From positions 30,510 to 94,509 of the forward strand of contig JAJOHG010000107.1 in assembly GCA_021029095.1 (NCBI GenBank): a DNA stretch of 64,000 nt, read 5' to 3'. The translations under genes were made by a program, and so were the position numbers. Of this stretch, positions 1-11,459 are shown piece after piece; the stretch's first letter is position 1; every line of letters starts with the position of its first letter. Under the pieces are notes generated by a model. The model searched no databases. It saw only the letters and a list, made by a program, of their open reading frames with translations, and was not told the origin of the DNA. This DNA comes from Phellopilus nigrolimitatus (taxonomy: Eukaryota > Basidiomycota > Agaricomycetes > Hymenochaetales > Hymenochaetaceae).

Positions 1-217
1 AATGATGTTTGTCCTCTCTGCGGCTCACTCTCACGGACTTATTTATATCCACAGATCTCAAAACATCCTTCTACGATTCATCCGCTCTGCTCCATAGTCT
101 ACAAGGCTCGACTATACTAAGCAAAACACGAGCCGAACATCGACGAACTATATCTAAGCTCGTGGTTCCATACACGTCCACGGCTATCATGCTCTTGAGA
201 TTCGCTGTTGCTGTGGC

Positions 218-3030
218 TTAACGCTCGTACACTATATACATTATAGTCCTGAAAATCCACTGTCCCTGCGCAATATGTAATGCGTTGAACTGGCACGTCG
301 TTCGCATCCTGCTTGCAGAAAAGCTTGACGCAGATCGCAGGCACAGCTCGAGCACGCGTACAACGTATACGCGCTGAGTCCCGACGGGCGAAGAAGCAGA
401 GTGCATCGTGTCGAGGCCACCGAGTGTCTGGAGGGCGTCCAACATGCGCTCGCCGTTTCCTAATAGGAGGCCATGCATGTGCAGATGTACAAGATCAGAT
501 CCAGTACGAGCACGCGCAGGCGCATCTCCTGCTGCGAACGGTATTATATCGCAAAGCGGCCAGGAGCGTGTGCGGCGGAGACACGTTGCAGGCGATTCTG
601 CCGGTCGCCGAGAGTCTTCGAGCAGATCCGACACGCCAAGGAGTCGCACGAGGAGGTTGTACAGGAAGCGGCTTGCTAGCATCCGGCTGACGATGAAGCT
701 GCTCTCGTAAGCACGATCTCCAGCATGGTCGGTACAACACTTTACGCACCGTCGTCGTCACCCTCAACATCCTGATCCTGTCCGACCCGGTGCTCTACCC
801 CCCCTACCCCCCCCCCCCCCCCCCTCCACGCTCGAACGACGCGATGTGCCGCTCGATATCTACATCGACCGCGGTGGCATACCTCGCCCCGTCGTCCGCC
901 AGCGCTTCCGCCTTAGACATGACATCCCGACCGCCGACAAGAAGCTGCAGATGGTTGCCTGCTCCTCCGCCGAAAACACATTCAAGCCGGGTTGGTGGGA
1001 GGGAGGCACTCTCTGGTGCAAACGCAGCTGGGCGTGGAACCGCATGAATCACGGGGAACGGTGTTGTCATTATCCACGATGGTCTTGCTGCTATGCTGCG
1101 CACCGCCACATGCTAATAGGAATCGACATGCTCGTCGCTGGCGGACCGCCGAGAGTGTCGCCCGGGCCAAAGAACGGGGTTACAGGGTTTGCCGGCGCGA
1201 TCGTATTTAAATTGGCGCTGGGAAAACCCACAACGCGAGCATAACCATGCTCGCTTGTTCCTCGCGGCCTTGCGAACTCCGAAGCAGTCTGTATTCGAAA
1301 GCAAAAAGAATCACTGAGATTTCAATGGAGAACTGACTGAATGTTATCTCACCGCTGTACCATTGTTCCGAGCAACCGAGAAGTGTGCAACGGGTAGCAT
1401 TCCCGCAAGAACGGCAGCGGCTGCAGACGCAAGTCGCAGGCGCTCTCTATCCCGCGCCAACCGGCGCTCCATTTTGTCATGCGCGACTGTTGACATTGTG
1501 CGTCCTCCCGACCCGCTTCCACTTCCAACATCGACACTGACCTTCCACACTGTCGCCGTCGCCTTCAGCATTCTGACCCTGTCCGACACCCGACCCGCAT
1601 TCGCGCCGTCGGCGGCGATGGGCATCGCTACAGGCATTGGCGGATGCGCGTGCGCGTGCATGGGTAAACTCACCAGGATAGCACGCGGCGTGAACTCTTC
1701 TCGCCCGTGCGCATGGCCGTAGTGATGGTGGTCCTCGCGCGTCATGTTGCGGGTATTGAGGGTTAGGTATTCGCGCACGTGCGTGGCGTGGCATCGATCG
1801 CGCAGGACGCGCCAGGCGGGGTGCCCATCGTCAAGTCGTCGTTGACTTTTTGGTCGAGCGCCACGATCCCATCAGACACGCCGTCGTCCGCCGCGTTCGT
1901 GTCGATGATGATGTGCGCATCGAGGTCGACGTCGAGAGTACCTGAGACCCCGGTCATGCCAACGTACCTGCTGCTGGCCAACAGTTGTCGAGGATGTGAA
2001 AGGAATGGTGGAGGCCTGATCCTACATCATCGACGTCTTCGTCTCAACACCCGCGACCTCCTCGGTCTCCGTGTCCGGTCGCAATGTCGATGCGAACGAC
2101 GTTGCCGCGCCCATGTACAATGCGACTCCGAGATATTACCGTCCATGGAATGGGCAGCTCTTGTGAACGATCGCCGACGTCTACGTCCCAGTTACGTCGC
2201 GCCACCACAGTACCCGAGCGGTGCCGTCCAGGGACAGTAACCGTACCCGTCGGTGTCCCAGAGCCCAGCGGGGTAGCATTTGCAGAAATGTCAGTTGACA
2301 CCGTCGTCTCCGCATCCGAAGTGGCGATGTTCGTGCTTAGGGCGGCGTCAGATGAGTAAGCGCAAAGAAAGTCAAGAAACTGAATTCACCTCGACAATCG
2401 CGTAAGACCGTTCTTGTGAGAGAAGGCGGACAAGTTCTTGTGCCTGCTCTCGCTGGCGCTGCTCGAGCTGCTGCTTCCGCCTGAGCTGCCTTTGTTCGCG
2501 GGTCTCGCACGGGATGCCGCTCGCGCTCCCATTGGGGCCGACAGCGAAGCCTTTCGATGCGAGCCAGGCCTCGAGAATACAGCCAACGACCTCTAGCGTG
2601 CCCGCCTGCACGACGCGAGGTTTACCGTGCCTGGAGTTTAATGGTGATGAGCTGCTTTATCTGCTCGATCTGGTCCTGGACGGGTGCGGTTGTATCGAGG
2701 CCTGGCACATCTATGGTCGACGGATCTGGATTCGGTTCCCTGCGGTCATGGTTCAATATGTGGCAACTGGTCTTTTTCTGATGCCATAACTTGCTCGTCG
2801 ATGTTGTGGACGGCGCGGACGTCGCGAGCGTCGTCGACGCCGCCCGTGCGAAAATCGCGGTGCGACTGTGATAGTAACGCGTTAGTTACAATTGTTTGCT
2901 CTCGGAGCTCAAGAACGTTTTGTTTTCTCTCAACATGGATCCGACTGTATATTATGACGGTTAAGCAGAGACTTGGATTCCAAAGACTTCGCGATCCTCC
3001 CGAAGCAGCGATGTCCGCGATATTCACTGT
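218..3030 (-). pseudogene. Decayed MYND-finger-family gene copy (relic)
   Basis: Minus-strand coding traces are scattered over several frames with no continuous gene. The clearest piece is 2372-2611, reading LEAWLASKGFAVGP followed by a Gln/Arg-rich helix (REQRQLRRKQQLEQRQ). From memory this is typical of the middle of a large mushroom family of MYND-type zinc-finger proteins. Just upstream, about 2620-2760, a trace reads VPGLDTTAPVQDQIEQI. At 1477-1600 the stretch GQNAEGDGD...WKRVGRTHNV closely matches the tail of the second relic at 6746-6900. Stops and frame changes separate the pieces, and no MYND cysteine cluster is visible here. It is most likely a dead paralogue; a badly diverged gene with many introns cannot be excluded. 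Family assignment is inference from recalled patterns. Confidence 0.5.
807..824. repeat. Poly-C homopolymer run
   Basis: Eighteen consecutive C residues, preceded by a seven-C run at 798-804. The tract lies inside the decayed MYND-family region and is a likely site of sequencing or replication slippage, so frames near it should not be trusted. Confidence 0.9.
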
Positions 3031-3300
3031 GTAGCTGCGCCGCAGCAGTTTCTGCTCTTCGCTGGGTTGACTTCATCTGAGATCCCAGAAGTGAACTGAG
3101 CACTGAACAAGAGGGGTTATATGTCCCGACGGCTCCGCAACACGGTGCATGCATCGGCTATGCTCCAACTTGGCTAGCGTTCTCGCTTTTTCGACAGGCT
3201 TACAGCACCTCTTTGAGGACTTCCATAAAACTGACTCGACGCGTTGCAGAGTCGCGTGTCTGTCAGAAGTGGTGAACGTTCGCTCGAGGATCTGCACGAG

Positions 3301-4506
3301 ACATCCTACTTAGTCGAGGTGACATCGTGGAATAATAATACAAAATCAAGGGAGAGGCTATTCAAGTCCGGAGGTTAGTAAGTCATGGCTGACAAAACGA
3401 ATATGCAAATCAGTATTCATCGAGATTCGGCAGTGCCGAGATAGATTTTATACTAAGAAAATGGAAGACATGCATTCTACCGACCGGATCCAGGATCATC
3501 GAGTAATATGGCTGAGAAGGCATGGGCTGCATAGCAGAAGCGCTCGTCAAAAAAGAAGAAGCTTTACCCTCGCATAGTTAATAGAGTACTCTCGGACACC
3601 CGTTGCCTTCACTTTGCCGCGGATATGATCGTTTGGAAGATGTCCAAGAACTTAAAGTGAGGGATGCCAGAACCCTAATAGCCGGGGATCGGTATCTGCC
3701 TGGAGGCTTTTTTCTCTCACACAATTCTTCCGCCATCTTATATATGGCTTATAATGGAGGAAAAGGATACATAAAAGGGACTCTGAGAGCATGATACGGC
3801 CAAGCAAAGCACGTAATATTTACCTGGTAAGCTCTTTTTTGTTGTGGCGTCCGCACTTACGGGAAGGATAAAATTGAACATGTTGAGAATCTTCCACATT
3901 CCTGCAGAAGCGCTAAACATTCCGGAGATCATCTAAGGACGAAATTAATCGGTGCGCGGTTTGCGCATAATAGAAAAGTTGTTTCGGCATCGGTTTTCAC
4001 CGAATCGCGCTGATTACTTCACACTGTCACCATCCACAGTTCAAGAGTATTCGAGGAAATAACAGGGAAGCAAGTCTAACTAGTAGGATGATTGAGAAGA
4101 GAAATAAAAAGCGGGAGCAATTCAAAATTCACGTCCATCCGAAGCTAGCGCTCGCTCCCGCACTCACGTACAAATTCAATCCGAATTTAACCAGGGGCGC
4201 TGCACCTCCGCTTCTCTCCCGCGCTTTCCGAGAAATTCGTCAGGTCGATCAGAAGCTCGGGACGTCGCCTTCTTGGTCTTCTTGAGGGCGCGTCACGGCC
4301 GTGTTCAGCAGGCTGCCGTATTTCCCCCCCGAGCGCGACCAACCAGAATGTTCGGGCCTCATGTTTCGCTAGTATTCCATTCTTAAGGTCCCCGCCCCTT
4401 CGTACGACCTCGTTTCACTTTTTGTCTTCCCCCAGCGTTCGGACACTTGCGACTCTTTTTATTTTACTGTCTGCGCTCCCGTTGTAAGCCACGAGTTGCT
4501 GCCTCC
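3301..4506. other. Intergenic, no gene recognised
   Basis: Only short open frames (63-65 codons) occur, with no family motif or convincing intron structure. The last 150 bases are pyrimidine-rich and may be the promoter and leader of the gene starting at 4507. Confidence 0.5.
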
Positions 4507-5661
4507 ATGGATTTCCCCCGTATCCCTGGTTTGGACGCTACGGAGCAACAAGTCCCATCTATTGATTTGGTTTCTGAGGTCGAAAGGGTGAGCGATGCTT
4601 TATTGGATGAGTCGGCCTATACGTATACTGAGCTGCGTGGTTTCTCAGACACCCACTTCTCCCACGACCCGCCGTAGACTCCTCGAGAGATTCGCCTACC
4701 TTCAGCAGAACGGATTACTGGGGCCGCTACCAGTTTCTCGCCTCGAATATACAGGCGAGGCTCTGTTTACTGGACACGAGGCTCTTAGCGCGACATTCTC
4801 AAATTCAGGACTCTCGCTGGCTGCGCAGAGCGGTCAAGAGAAGCTCGATGGCAGGGCTAGCGCAAATCAGTCGATGGATGAAGGCATTGAAGTCGAAAAC
4901 ATATCTCACGACGCTGTCCCCAAGAGGTACACGATCCTGCGCACTTGTCTAAACGGCAAGATTGTAATCGTCGACGGCCATACGGGAAACGTCGTCTGCA
5001 CACACAAGCTCCGCGCACGGCTCTACTCAGATGTTGCGATCGTAGTCATAAGTTTAGCAATGGACGACTCCGACGCGGACCCGGGCGCAATCCTGGTGGC
5101 CCGGCTGCTCGACAGATTTGGAGCTGGTATGTTGCGTGTTTGTATTATGTGGAACACTTCCCGCACGCTCACGCATTTGTCCCATTCGCCTAGAGTTCGT
5201 AGAAGTCATCCGCGTCGATCCAAAGAAGTGGAAAACTGAGGTGCTGTTCTGTCGTGAACTGTTTGTGGGCGACGGCTCGGATGACGCTGGGCATATCCGT
5301 ATTTCAGGACACTCCCAGATAGCTCTCCTCGCCTCGCGCAGGCGTCTTGTGATCGTCGACTGGGCGGGAGAAAAGATGGCATGCATTAAAATTGTAAGAA
5401 TCTTCATACTGCAACATGATTCATGCTGAATAGGATCTTGCCCAGTCACCTTCAAAATCATTTATCAAGGCTGAGTTGTGGCGAACACACCTTGTTCTCG
5501 TCGAGCGTCAAGACCACGTCGCGACAGCTGAGGGCGCGGCATCTGTGCTCGTGTCTCTCGCCAATGTGTGGAAAGAAGTCGCCTCGATGGGGTATGTGAA
5601 TCACGTTCTTCTCTTGGACAACATCCCGAACACAAGGATGCCTGCCCGGGACGGCGAATAG
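4507..5661 (+). CDS. Unrecognised spliced protein, about 328 aa
   Basis: I do not recognise this family. A four-exon model fits: 4507-4587, 4649-5126, 5194-5393 and 5434-5661, with canonical introns (gtgagc...ctcag, gtatgt...cctag, gtaaga...aatag) and every phase consistent. The protein begins MDFPRIPGLDATEQQ and contains RLLERFAYLQQNGLLGPLP. It then has beta-rich segments such as GKIVIVDGHTGNVVCTHKL and RRLVIVDWAGEKMACIKI that alternate like repeats of a beta-propeller. No F-box, membrane segment or catalytic motif is visible. The last exon stops at TAG 5659-5661. A further open stretch at 5777-6058 ends in WWDIKGRKRQSYATHDEAE and could be a spliced-on terminal exon, so the true C-terminus is uncertain. 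Exon structure moderately sure; function unknown. Confidence 0.6.
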
Positions 5662-5776
5662 GAGAATGCGCATACGACCTAGTGGGGGAACGGCAGGGAG
5701 TTTCTGAAGTACGGTTGTTCTCCCTGTGTGGCCCGTAATCATTCGCTTTGGACAGAGCATGTAGCGCAGATCTTGT

Positions 5777-6058
5777 ATGAGACTTTCCAAGGCGTCAAAT
5801 TGTCGAAATGCGGAATGGATGAAGCGTTCTCAAAATATAAATATTCTTGATCTTGACGCACAGGTAAATTGGCGGGAAGAGAAATCGAGTGAGATAATTT
5901 TTGAGACCGTCAGAGAATTTATTGAAGAGATACAATACATGGTGGGCCTAAAGCGCAAACAGCCTGCATATCCAAAGTCATGGTGGGATATAAAGGGCCG
6001 CAAGAGGCAGAGTTACGCTACTCACGATGAAGCCGAGAATCCAAATCCTGACGCCTAG
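5777..6058 (+). other. Possible terminal exon of the upstream gene
   Basis: An open frame of 93 codons, charged and with helical heptads (FETVREFIEEIQYMV), ends at TAG 6056-6058. It lies 115 bp after the stop of the unrecognised gene on the same strand and could be its spliced 3' exon, but I could not find a clean junction. Stops fill the DNA between them. Confidence 0.3.
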
Positions 6059-6739
6059 CGAAACCCAGCACGAGAAGTCCCAGAATCTCGCTCTCCAGAA
6101 CCGTAATATTTATACTCTTCCTCATGACGAGCCTTTGTCGACCTGTAGATGAACTATTTTACGTTTTCTGACGCTATTATTCGGTCTGCGGCACTTACTG
6201 AAGGGGCGCTCGAGTCCTGATACAAGCAGGACACGGCCTTACAGTCTGTCAGTCGTTCTCGTGAAGGTGTGAAAGGCCTGGTTTCGACCCATATCCCTCA
6301 CGGTCCGAGTCATGATTTCGGCCCAGAGTTTCACACCTGCTGATATCCAAACGATGCCCTTGAGCGTTGGCATGATGCTGCCATCAAACATGGTATGGCC
6401 AGTCCGTTGCTCTTGAAACATCGAGACAGCAAAAGCAAAATACGAACGCTTGAAAATAATAAATAGTATTGGGGACATGCTTGTGAAGAATAGCGAGGCG
6501 GTCGGCTTTCCCGAGGCGTAAAAGCCGATAGTCAAGAAAGAGTTGCCTTCGGAATCTTGAAGAACACCTGTGAAAGTCAAAAACCGACGATGAATGCACT
6601 TCTGCATGTGCTCGGGTCATGGAAATGGCGTACTGTAGTCAATCCCCAATGACAACCCGAGCACGTTCATAGCAATAGTTGTAACAATCGCTGTGAGTAA
6701 AGTCGCTGGCGCTTTCTATCCCACACCAGCCGACGCTCC
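6059..6739. other. Intergenic, nothing recognised
   Basis: The only sizeable frame is 6239-6607 on the minus strand (122 codons, partly hydrophobic). It matches nothing I know and has no convincing start context. I see no RNA gene or repeat. Confidence 0.4.
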
Positions 6740-6745
6740 ACCTTG

Positions 6746-7499
6746 TCACGCGCAACTCTGTCTCGCGCTGCTGGTGCTGCTCCGCCTCCAAATCATTCCA
6801 AAGTCACCCGAAAGCGCAAACCGGCGGCTAGCGCTGCCGACGGAGCACCCACCGCTGCTGTAGACACCGTGCGCCCTCCAGACCCGCTTCCGCTTCCAAA
6901 CACCGAGACTGGCCACCGCATCTTGCGCACCGTCGCCGTCGCCCTCAGCATTCTGGCCCTTTCCGACGCCCAACCCGCCCTCGGTTATGTCGTCGCCCTC
7001 ACGCGCACTGCACCAGAACCTACGACCCTCGCACCATGCACGCGACTGACATTCCTTCCCGCAATACTTCGCCTTCCAGCACCGTCGACACTTGGAGAAC
7101 TCTCGCGGGAATGACTCCCATTTACCACAAAGCACTAGAATAGATTGCGGCCTTTGAGTATAGACGAATAAGAGGTGATGCAAAGAAAGACGCACTGTTA
7201 ACACACTGTCTTATCCCGCCGCGGCTCCCGTCCTTCCGACACGCATTGCGCACAATTACGCCTGCCACATACTGCATTTCTGGCTGTAAGAAAGGCGGCG
7301 GTGTCGGTAGACTACTCTCCGTCGGGCTTGGGCGAAACGTAAAGCGCTCGACAAGCGAGAACACGTTGGTTATCCACGGCGACGTCGTCCTGGACGAAGA
7401 GGTAGTCGGTGTCGAATGTAGCCTAGAGGTGATCGCGATGGCCTTCTCCTTTCCGCGCCCGGTCAGCGTTTTGAAGAAGCCATCCTTCTTGAGATCCAC
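6746..7499 (-). pseudogene. MYND zinc-finger gene fragment (C-terminal part)
   Basis: The upstream frame reads LKKDGFFKTLTGRGKEKA, then MQYVAGVIVRNACRKD and GGIRQC. A 62-bp intron at 7135-7196 (gtgcgt...tctag) joins it to CGKWESFPREFSKCRRC, then KAKYCGKEC. Spliced, this is a near-complete MYND finger (zinc-binding, usually protein-protein interaction) with paired cysteines RQC...LC, KCRRC and YCGKEC. The normally conserved late His is Arg here (WCEGRRFWC), which should weaken one zinc site. No start or N-terminal armadillo-like part is found; a stop lies just upstream of 7499. The tail after the finger matches 1477-1600, so the two relics are paralogous. Probably a truncated pseudogene, though the intact intron suggests recent death. 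Confidence 0.6.
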
Positions 7500-8340
7500 C
7501 GACGCTGTCGCGAGTGCGCATTCCCCGACGCCCCAGCCCTAGTCCATGCGCCTCCTCTCCAACTTGAATAATCACTTTCCCCACCAAGCCGTGGCCAATG
7601 TCGATTGCGTGCCCGCGCTGTCTGCGCCGTCGCCGTCGCCGGATGGAAGCTCAGGCGTGGCTTGTAGAACGCCTAGCGTAACCTGCTAAACTTCGCGAGG
7701 ATCTGCAGGGAAAGTAGCACATCCTCTTCGCGGGACGGACCCGGGTCCTTTGGACTATGGTGATGGCGATGATGATGGTGTCAGTGCGTTGCGCGCGGAG
7801 TAGGACCCATTGTTGCCGGTGAATGCGGCGTGTAACGTTATGGCGCGTCGCCTGGCCTGAATTCGCATTCGTGCGGTTGGCTGGTGGGAAAGGGAGGGTC
7901 GGCACTTTCCGCGTCGATGCTTCAACACGCATTACTTCTGGAATCCGCAAACTACCTGGTAACATGGAAATTTGCACTACTACTGAATTTGCTTTCTGAC
8001 GAAATGGAAAGCTCATTGTCACGAAGCAAACTGAGGCATTCGTATCAACGCCTAATGGATACGTAGCAAACTAAGTCTTGCTTTTCCAGTAGGCGGCTAT
8101 CTTCGAGTCGGATTCCACTGGTGGTAGGCATATATGTATTCTAGTTTGCATATCTGATTAACAGCTGCGTTCTCTTTGCATTCTCGCTTCTTCGTGTTGT
8201 GCAGTTTCATATCCAACGATTTATGCTGAAAGAATTTCCTGCATTTGGCTCTTTTTCACAATGCAATGTAAAAAACCCGGCCTATTTTCTACAAATACTA
8301 ACTTAGCGGCTCGCATAGATGTTGTACAGACGACTGAATC
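7500..8340. other. Intergenic, probable MYND-family debris then promoter
   Basis: A minus-strand frame at 7651-8022 has no recognisable motif and may be degraded N-terminal sequence of the MYND fragment. From about 8040 the DNA becomes AT-rich and is probably the promoter of the gene starting at 8341. Confidence 0.35.
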
Positions 8341-9512
8341 ATGTCGGAAGAAACAGTGAAAAATATAAGAGGAGAAAAATACCCGGTTTTCCAAAAGCTC
8401 GTTGACTGTATGTTTTTCTCATTCTGCCCCCACCCCTTTACATGTTCGAGCTCTTATACTTACTCGCAATTATTTTCTGTGTCAGACCTCGACAATAATC
8501 ACGTAGAAACTCGAGCAACTTGGTCAGAGACCTCTGAGGGTACAACAGGGAATCAGTATCAGGTTAATGGTACGTTTATTCTTTTATCTCCCGTGATACT
8601 TTCTTTTAAGCTCAATTATGTTTATCTCACTAAGTAATCCGAAGCTCCGTCCGGACAACCCCGCTCGAGATAATTTCTAGCAGCGAACTTGGGCCGACTG
8701 TCGATTGTGCCGCTCAGAAACATCTCGATATTCTTAGAAGTGCCGACAAGGATGATGATAACGAGAACTATCTTGATAAACTCTTCGCTCGTGTGTGATA
8801 TTCCATGCTTTTAAGATCCGATATGTGGTGGGCGACTGATACCATTTCGTCTAGATGTACGGAAGTATTATTTCAATAAAGGATACGGGGCCAAGGTAAA
8901 ACGAAGAGTTCCCGACGACGTAATCCTTGGTGGCGAGCGCTACTTAGCTATCGGTACGCTTTCTAGTTTTCGTTTATATGATGTACACTTGAAATAACGT
9001 AAGAGTCATTTTCAGTGTCTCTCCCACGTAACTCGACGCTTACTCAAGAACACGGCCCATGGTGTCTCGCTCATGGCTTCGGGCGCTCAAAACATATTGC
9101 AGCAAAAGAGGCACTTGAAGTCCTCCGGTTCAAAGAGTCGCACGGCTTCATGTGGGTGAACGAGTTTGTATGGACGCCCAAGTGGGACTATAAGGATCCA
9201 GACTCGGATGTCTGTGCACCACGTTTCTTCAAGGGAAAATTACCGGAGATGAACCAAACACTTCACAAAATGTTCAAGGAAGAAGGCTTAGAAGGGGAAG
9301 ATAAGTCACAATGGCTTGTAGGATATGATGCGGCGGAGGCATATGCCAATCTATTTGAGAAACAAAAAGAGGAAAGGTTCTCAGCAGGTATAATGTGCCT
9401 TATGAACACAAGGAACCTTTGGTATGAAGACAAAAGACAAATAGAGGGGGGACGCAAAGTAGGTAAAGAGAGGGCGAAGAAGAAATATGTGAAATTCTGC
9501 GCGAGTCAGTGA
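8341..9512 (+). CDS. Protein with two dsRNA-binding-like domains, 300 aa
   Basis: Five exons join with matching phases: 8341-8407, 8486-8569, 8635-8790, 8855-8953 and 9016-9512. Two successive alpha-beta-beta-beta-alpha units resemble double-stranded-RNA-binding domains. Unit 1 (about residues 14-85) starts FQKLVDYLDNNHV, has strands YQVNVIRSS and TPLEIISSS, and ends in the helix TVDCAAQKHLDILRS. Unit 2 (about 97-175) starts YLDKLFAHVRKYYF, has strands RYLAIVSLPRN and PWCLAHGFG, and ends in GRSKHIAAKEALEVLRF. That last helix matches the basic RNA-contacting dsRBD helix well; unit 1 lacks the basic Lys pair and may be structural. The remaining 125 residues are charged and end in a Lys/Arg-rich stretch. 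No RNase III, helicase or deaminase domain is present, so it may be a stand-alone RNA-binding or adaptor protein. Family call is inference. Confidence 0.62.
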
Positions 9513-10045
9513 TATATAATGTTTATTTCATATCTCGATTTCATACAAAACATATATCTTCTACATTACCGATTATACTCACATGAATGTCTGGCTGTCT
9601 CAATCTTCACATACATTTCATTCTGGGTGCAATACCATTCCGTGACATCTGTGCTACCCCGATTGACTTCTCGTAGAGTGGCTGAGTAGTAGGTGATATC
9701 CGTAAACGAAAGACGCGGGTAAGGTCAATTAGAACTATTGGACGAGTGACTCCAAAGGCGGTTTCTCTGCATAAATGGATATAGTATAGTTGAATGGTAT
9801 GCAATCTCAAGCTTTCGCAAGTACTTTGAATCTGAATTGGAGTGGGTGCTGGCAATTCTGGTTCCTTAAGTTTTCATAACGAAGCACACGAAGACCTCAT
9901 GCAAGTCTGTTCTTTGATCACTATGTAAACATTTCTTAGTAACTACTGAAGTGTCCTATCGTCTCATATTTCTTTCAATCACCCCCAGCACCCAAAGCTC
10001 GTACATGCTAACGCAAATTCCGTATAAGCGTCTCTGAATGATCCT
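9513..10045. other. Convergent 3' intergenic region
   Basis: This lies between the ends of two convergent genes, the dsRBD-like gene (+) and RNase T2 (-). It is AT-rich with short frames only and no recognised element. Confidence 0.5.
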
Positions 10046-11459
10046 TCACGTACTGGAGTCGACTGTTTTCGGAGGCCACTGTATGCCAGTCTTGGGACAG
10101 TCGGACTTGCGCGAGGCGTGCGAAGCAACGAAATTCCCATCCTGCAGAGGGCCCTGCGCATTCAGGTAGTACTGCACACTGGAGAGTTTCCCCCTTGAGC
10201 ATACGAACTGTGTGTGGCGGGGATAAATATCTTAGGCAAGAGGATTCGGAGACATAGATATACGCACGTCGGGAACATAGCCAAGCGATTTAGACACAGC
10301 GTCCTGCAGATCGGCGAGGTTGTAAGTTGCCGACGATGACGGGGTTATCTACAGGATGTATTTCGCAATATGAGTGCCTTTTTGTTTTCAGAAATAGTAG
10401 ATATTTTGAGTCCACGTACACCCGCATCAGTGAGCGCCTTGTATGTGTCGAATTTCTGAAAGAGCGCTACGACGGTCTCGAAGTACGGAACAACCTCTTG
10501 AGCGGTGCTGTATCCTGAAAAGCATTGCGGCTCCAGAGTGCTGACGCTAGATAATACGGGTGTAGTAGTTTAATCGACGTTGCCGACAATGTTAGAAACA
10601 AGATAACGCGGATCACGCACCATGTCCCATGCGTTTTCCACTAAGCATCAAGTCAAGCCGAATAATTAGCACTTGCCATCGTTTCAGAATATAGAAGATT
10701 GAAATAAAGACGCACCTCGTGTGCCCAGAAGTCCGAAGGGCTCTCGTCGTTGCTGAGCCAGTTCGAGTTCATGTAATCGAGCAGACTGCTCTGACCCGCC
10801 GATTGCAGCGCCTGAGTGATCTGCGAACCCGAGTACTCGCGCCCGCTGTCGCAGTTCTCGTAGTACTGGCCGTTGCACTTATCCGGCCTGCGAAGCGCAC
10901 GATTAGGAAGATGCATCGCGAGCTTAGAAAATCGTACGCACCAGAGACCGTGAATTCCCCACGAATCGGCTTCGCCAACGTCTAGATCCCAAAACTGGGT
11001 GTGGACGAGGACGCCACCGGGGTTGACCACCTAGGAAGAGTCTAAAGTCAATCGATCGAAGCGAGCAAAGAGCGACGGAGAACGTACGCAGCATGTATCT
11101 GTCTCCGTGGCCTGTGCCGAGCAGCTCAACACCGGTGGGGTCGGGCACGTATTAGCTTCCTGGAGCTCGCTCTTCGTGTCCACGTGCGTGCTCTTCTGGC
11201 CCACGCGCGGACGGCGGACGCCGTCTTCGGCGTTGCCGACGTTCTCGTGCCTGTTCTCGTAGCGCGAATTATCATGGTGGTGGTGCTCGTGGTGGTGATG
11301 CGTGAAGACGGCCTGGGCTCCGACGGTCGGCGAAGGCCCGGTGGCGAGCACGTGGGAGGGGACGGTGAGGTCTCCGCGTTGCGAGACATGCGAGTTGTTC
11401 GCCCCGAGTCCCAGAAGGGGGATGAATAGAGACGGGATGAAATCGTCGGTGAACTTCAT
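10046..11459 (-). CDS. Secreted ribonuclease T2 family, 340 aa
   Basis: RNase T2 enzymes are secreted, base-nonspecific endoribonucleases. Seven exons fit with consistent phases: 11459-11088, 11030-10942, 10887-10716, 10640-10621, 10546-10420, 10348-10268 and 10207-10046. The first catalytic block WGIHGLWPD is at about 148-156, with its His at 151. The second, FWAHEWKTHGTC (207-218), carries the other active-site His and Glu, and half of it is encoded by a 20-nt exon. Later family-like segments are VSTLEPQCF, ITPSSSATYNLADLQDA and a C-terminal SDCPKTGIQW. Cysteines are plentiful, as in a secreted protein. The N-terminus is hydrophobic but a weak signal peptide, and residues 54-62 form a His run (HHHHEHHHH) ahead of the catalytic domain. 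A TATA-like cataaaa sits about 40 bp upstream. All catalytic residues are present, so it should be active. Confidence 0.9.

Noticed and set aside
4588..4680. Apparent frameshift in the gene at 4507 (stop at 4675-4677)
   Set aside because: A 61-bp gtgagc...ctcag intron at 4588-4648 restores the frame, so it is not a break.
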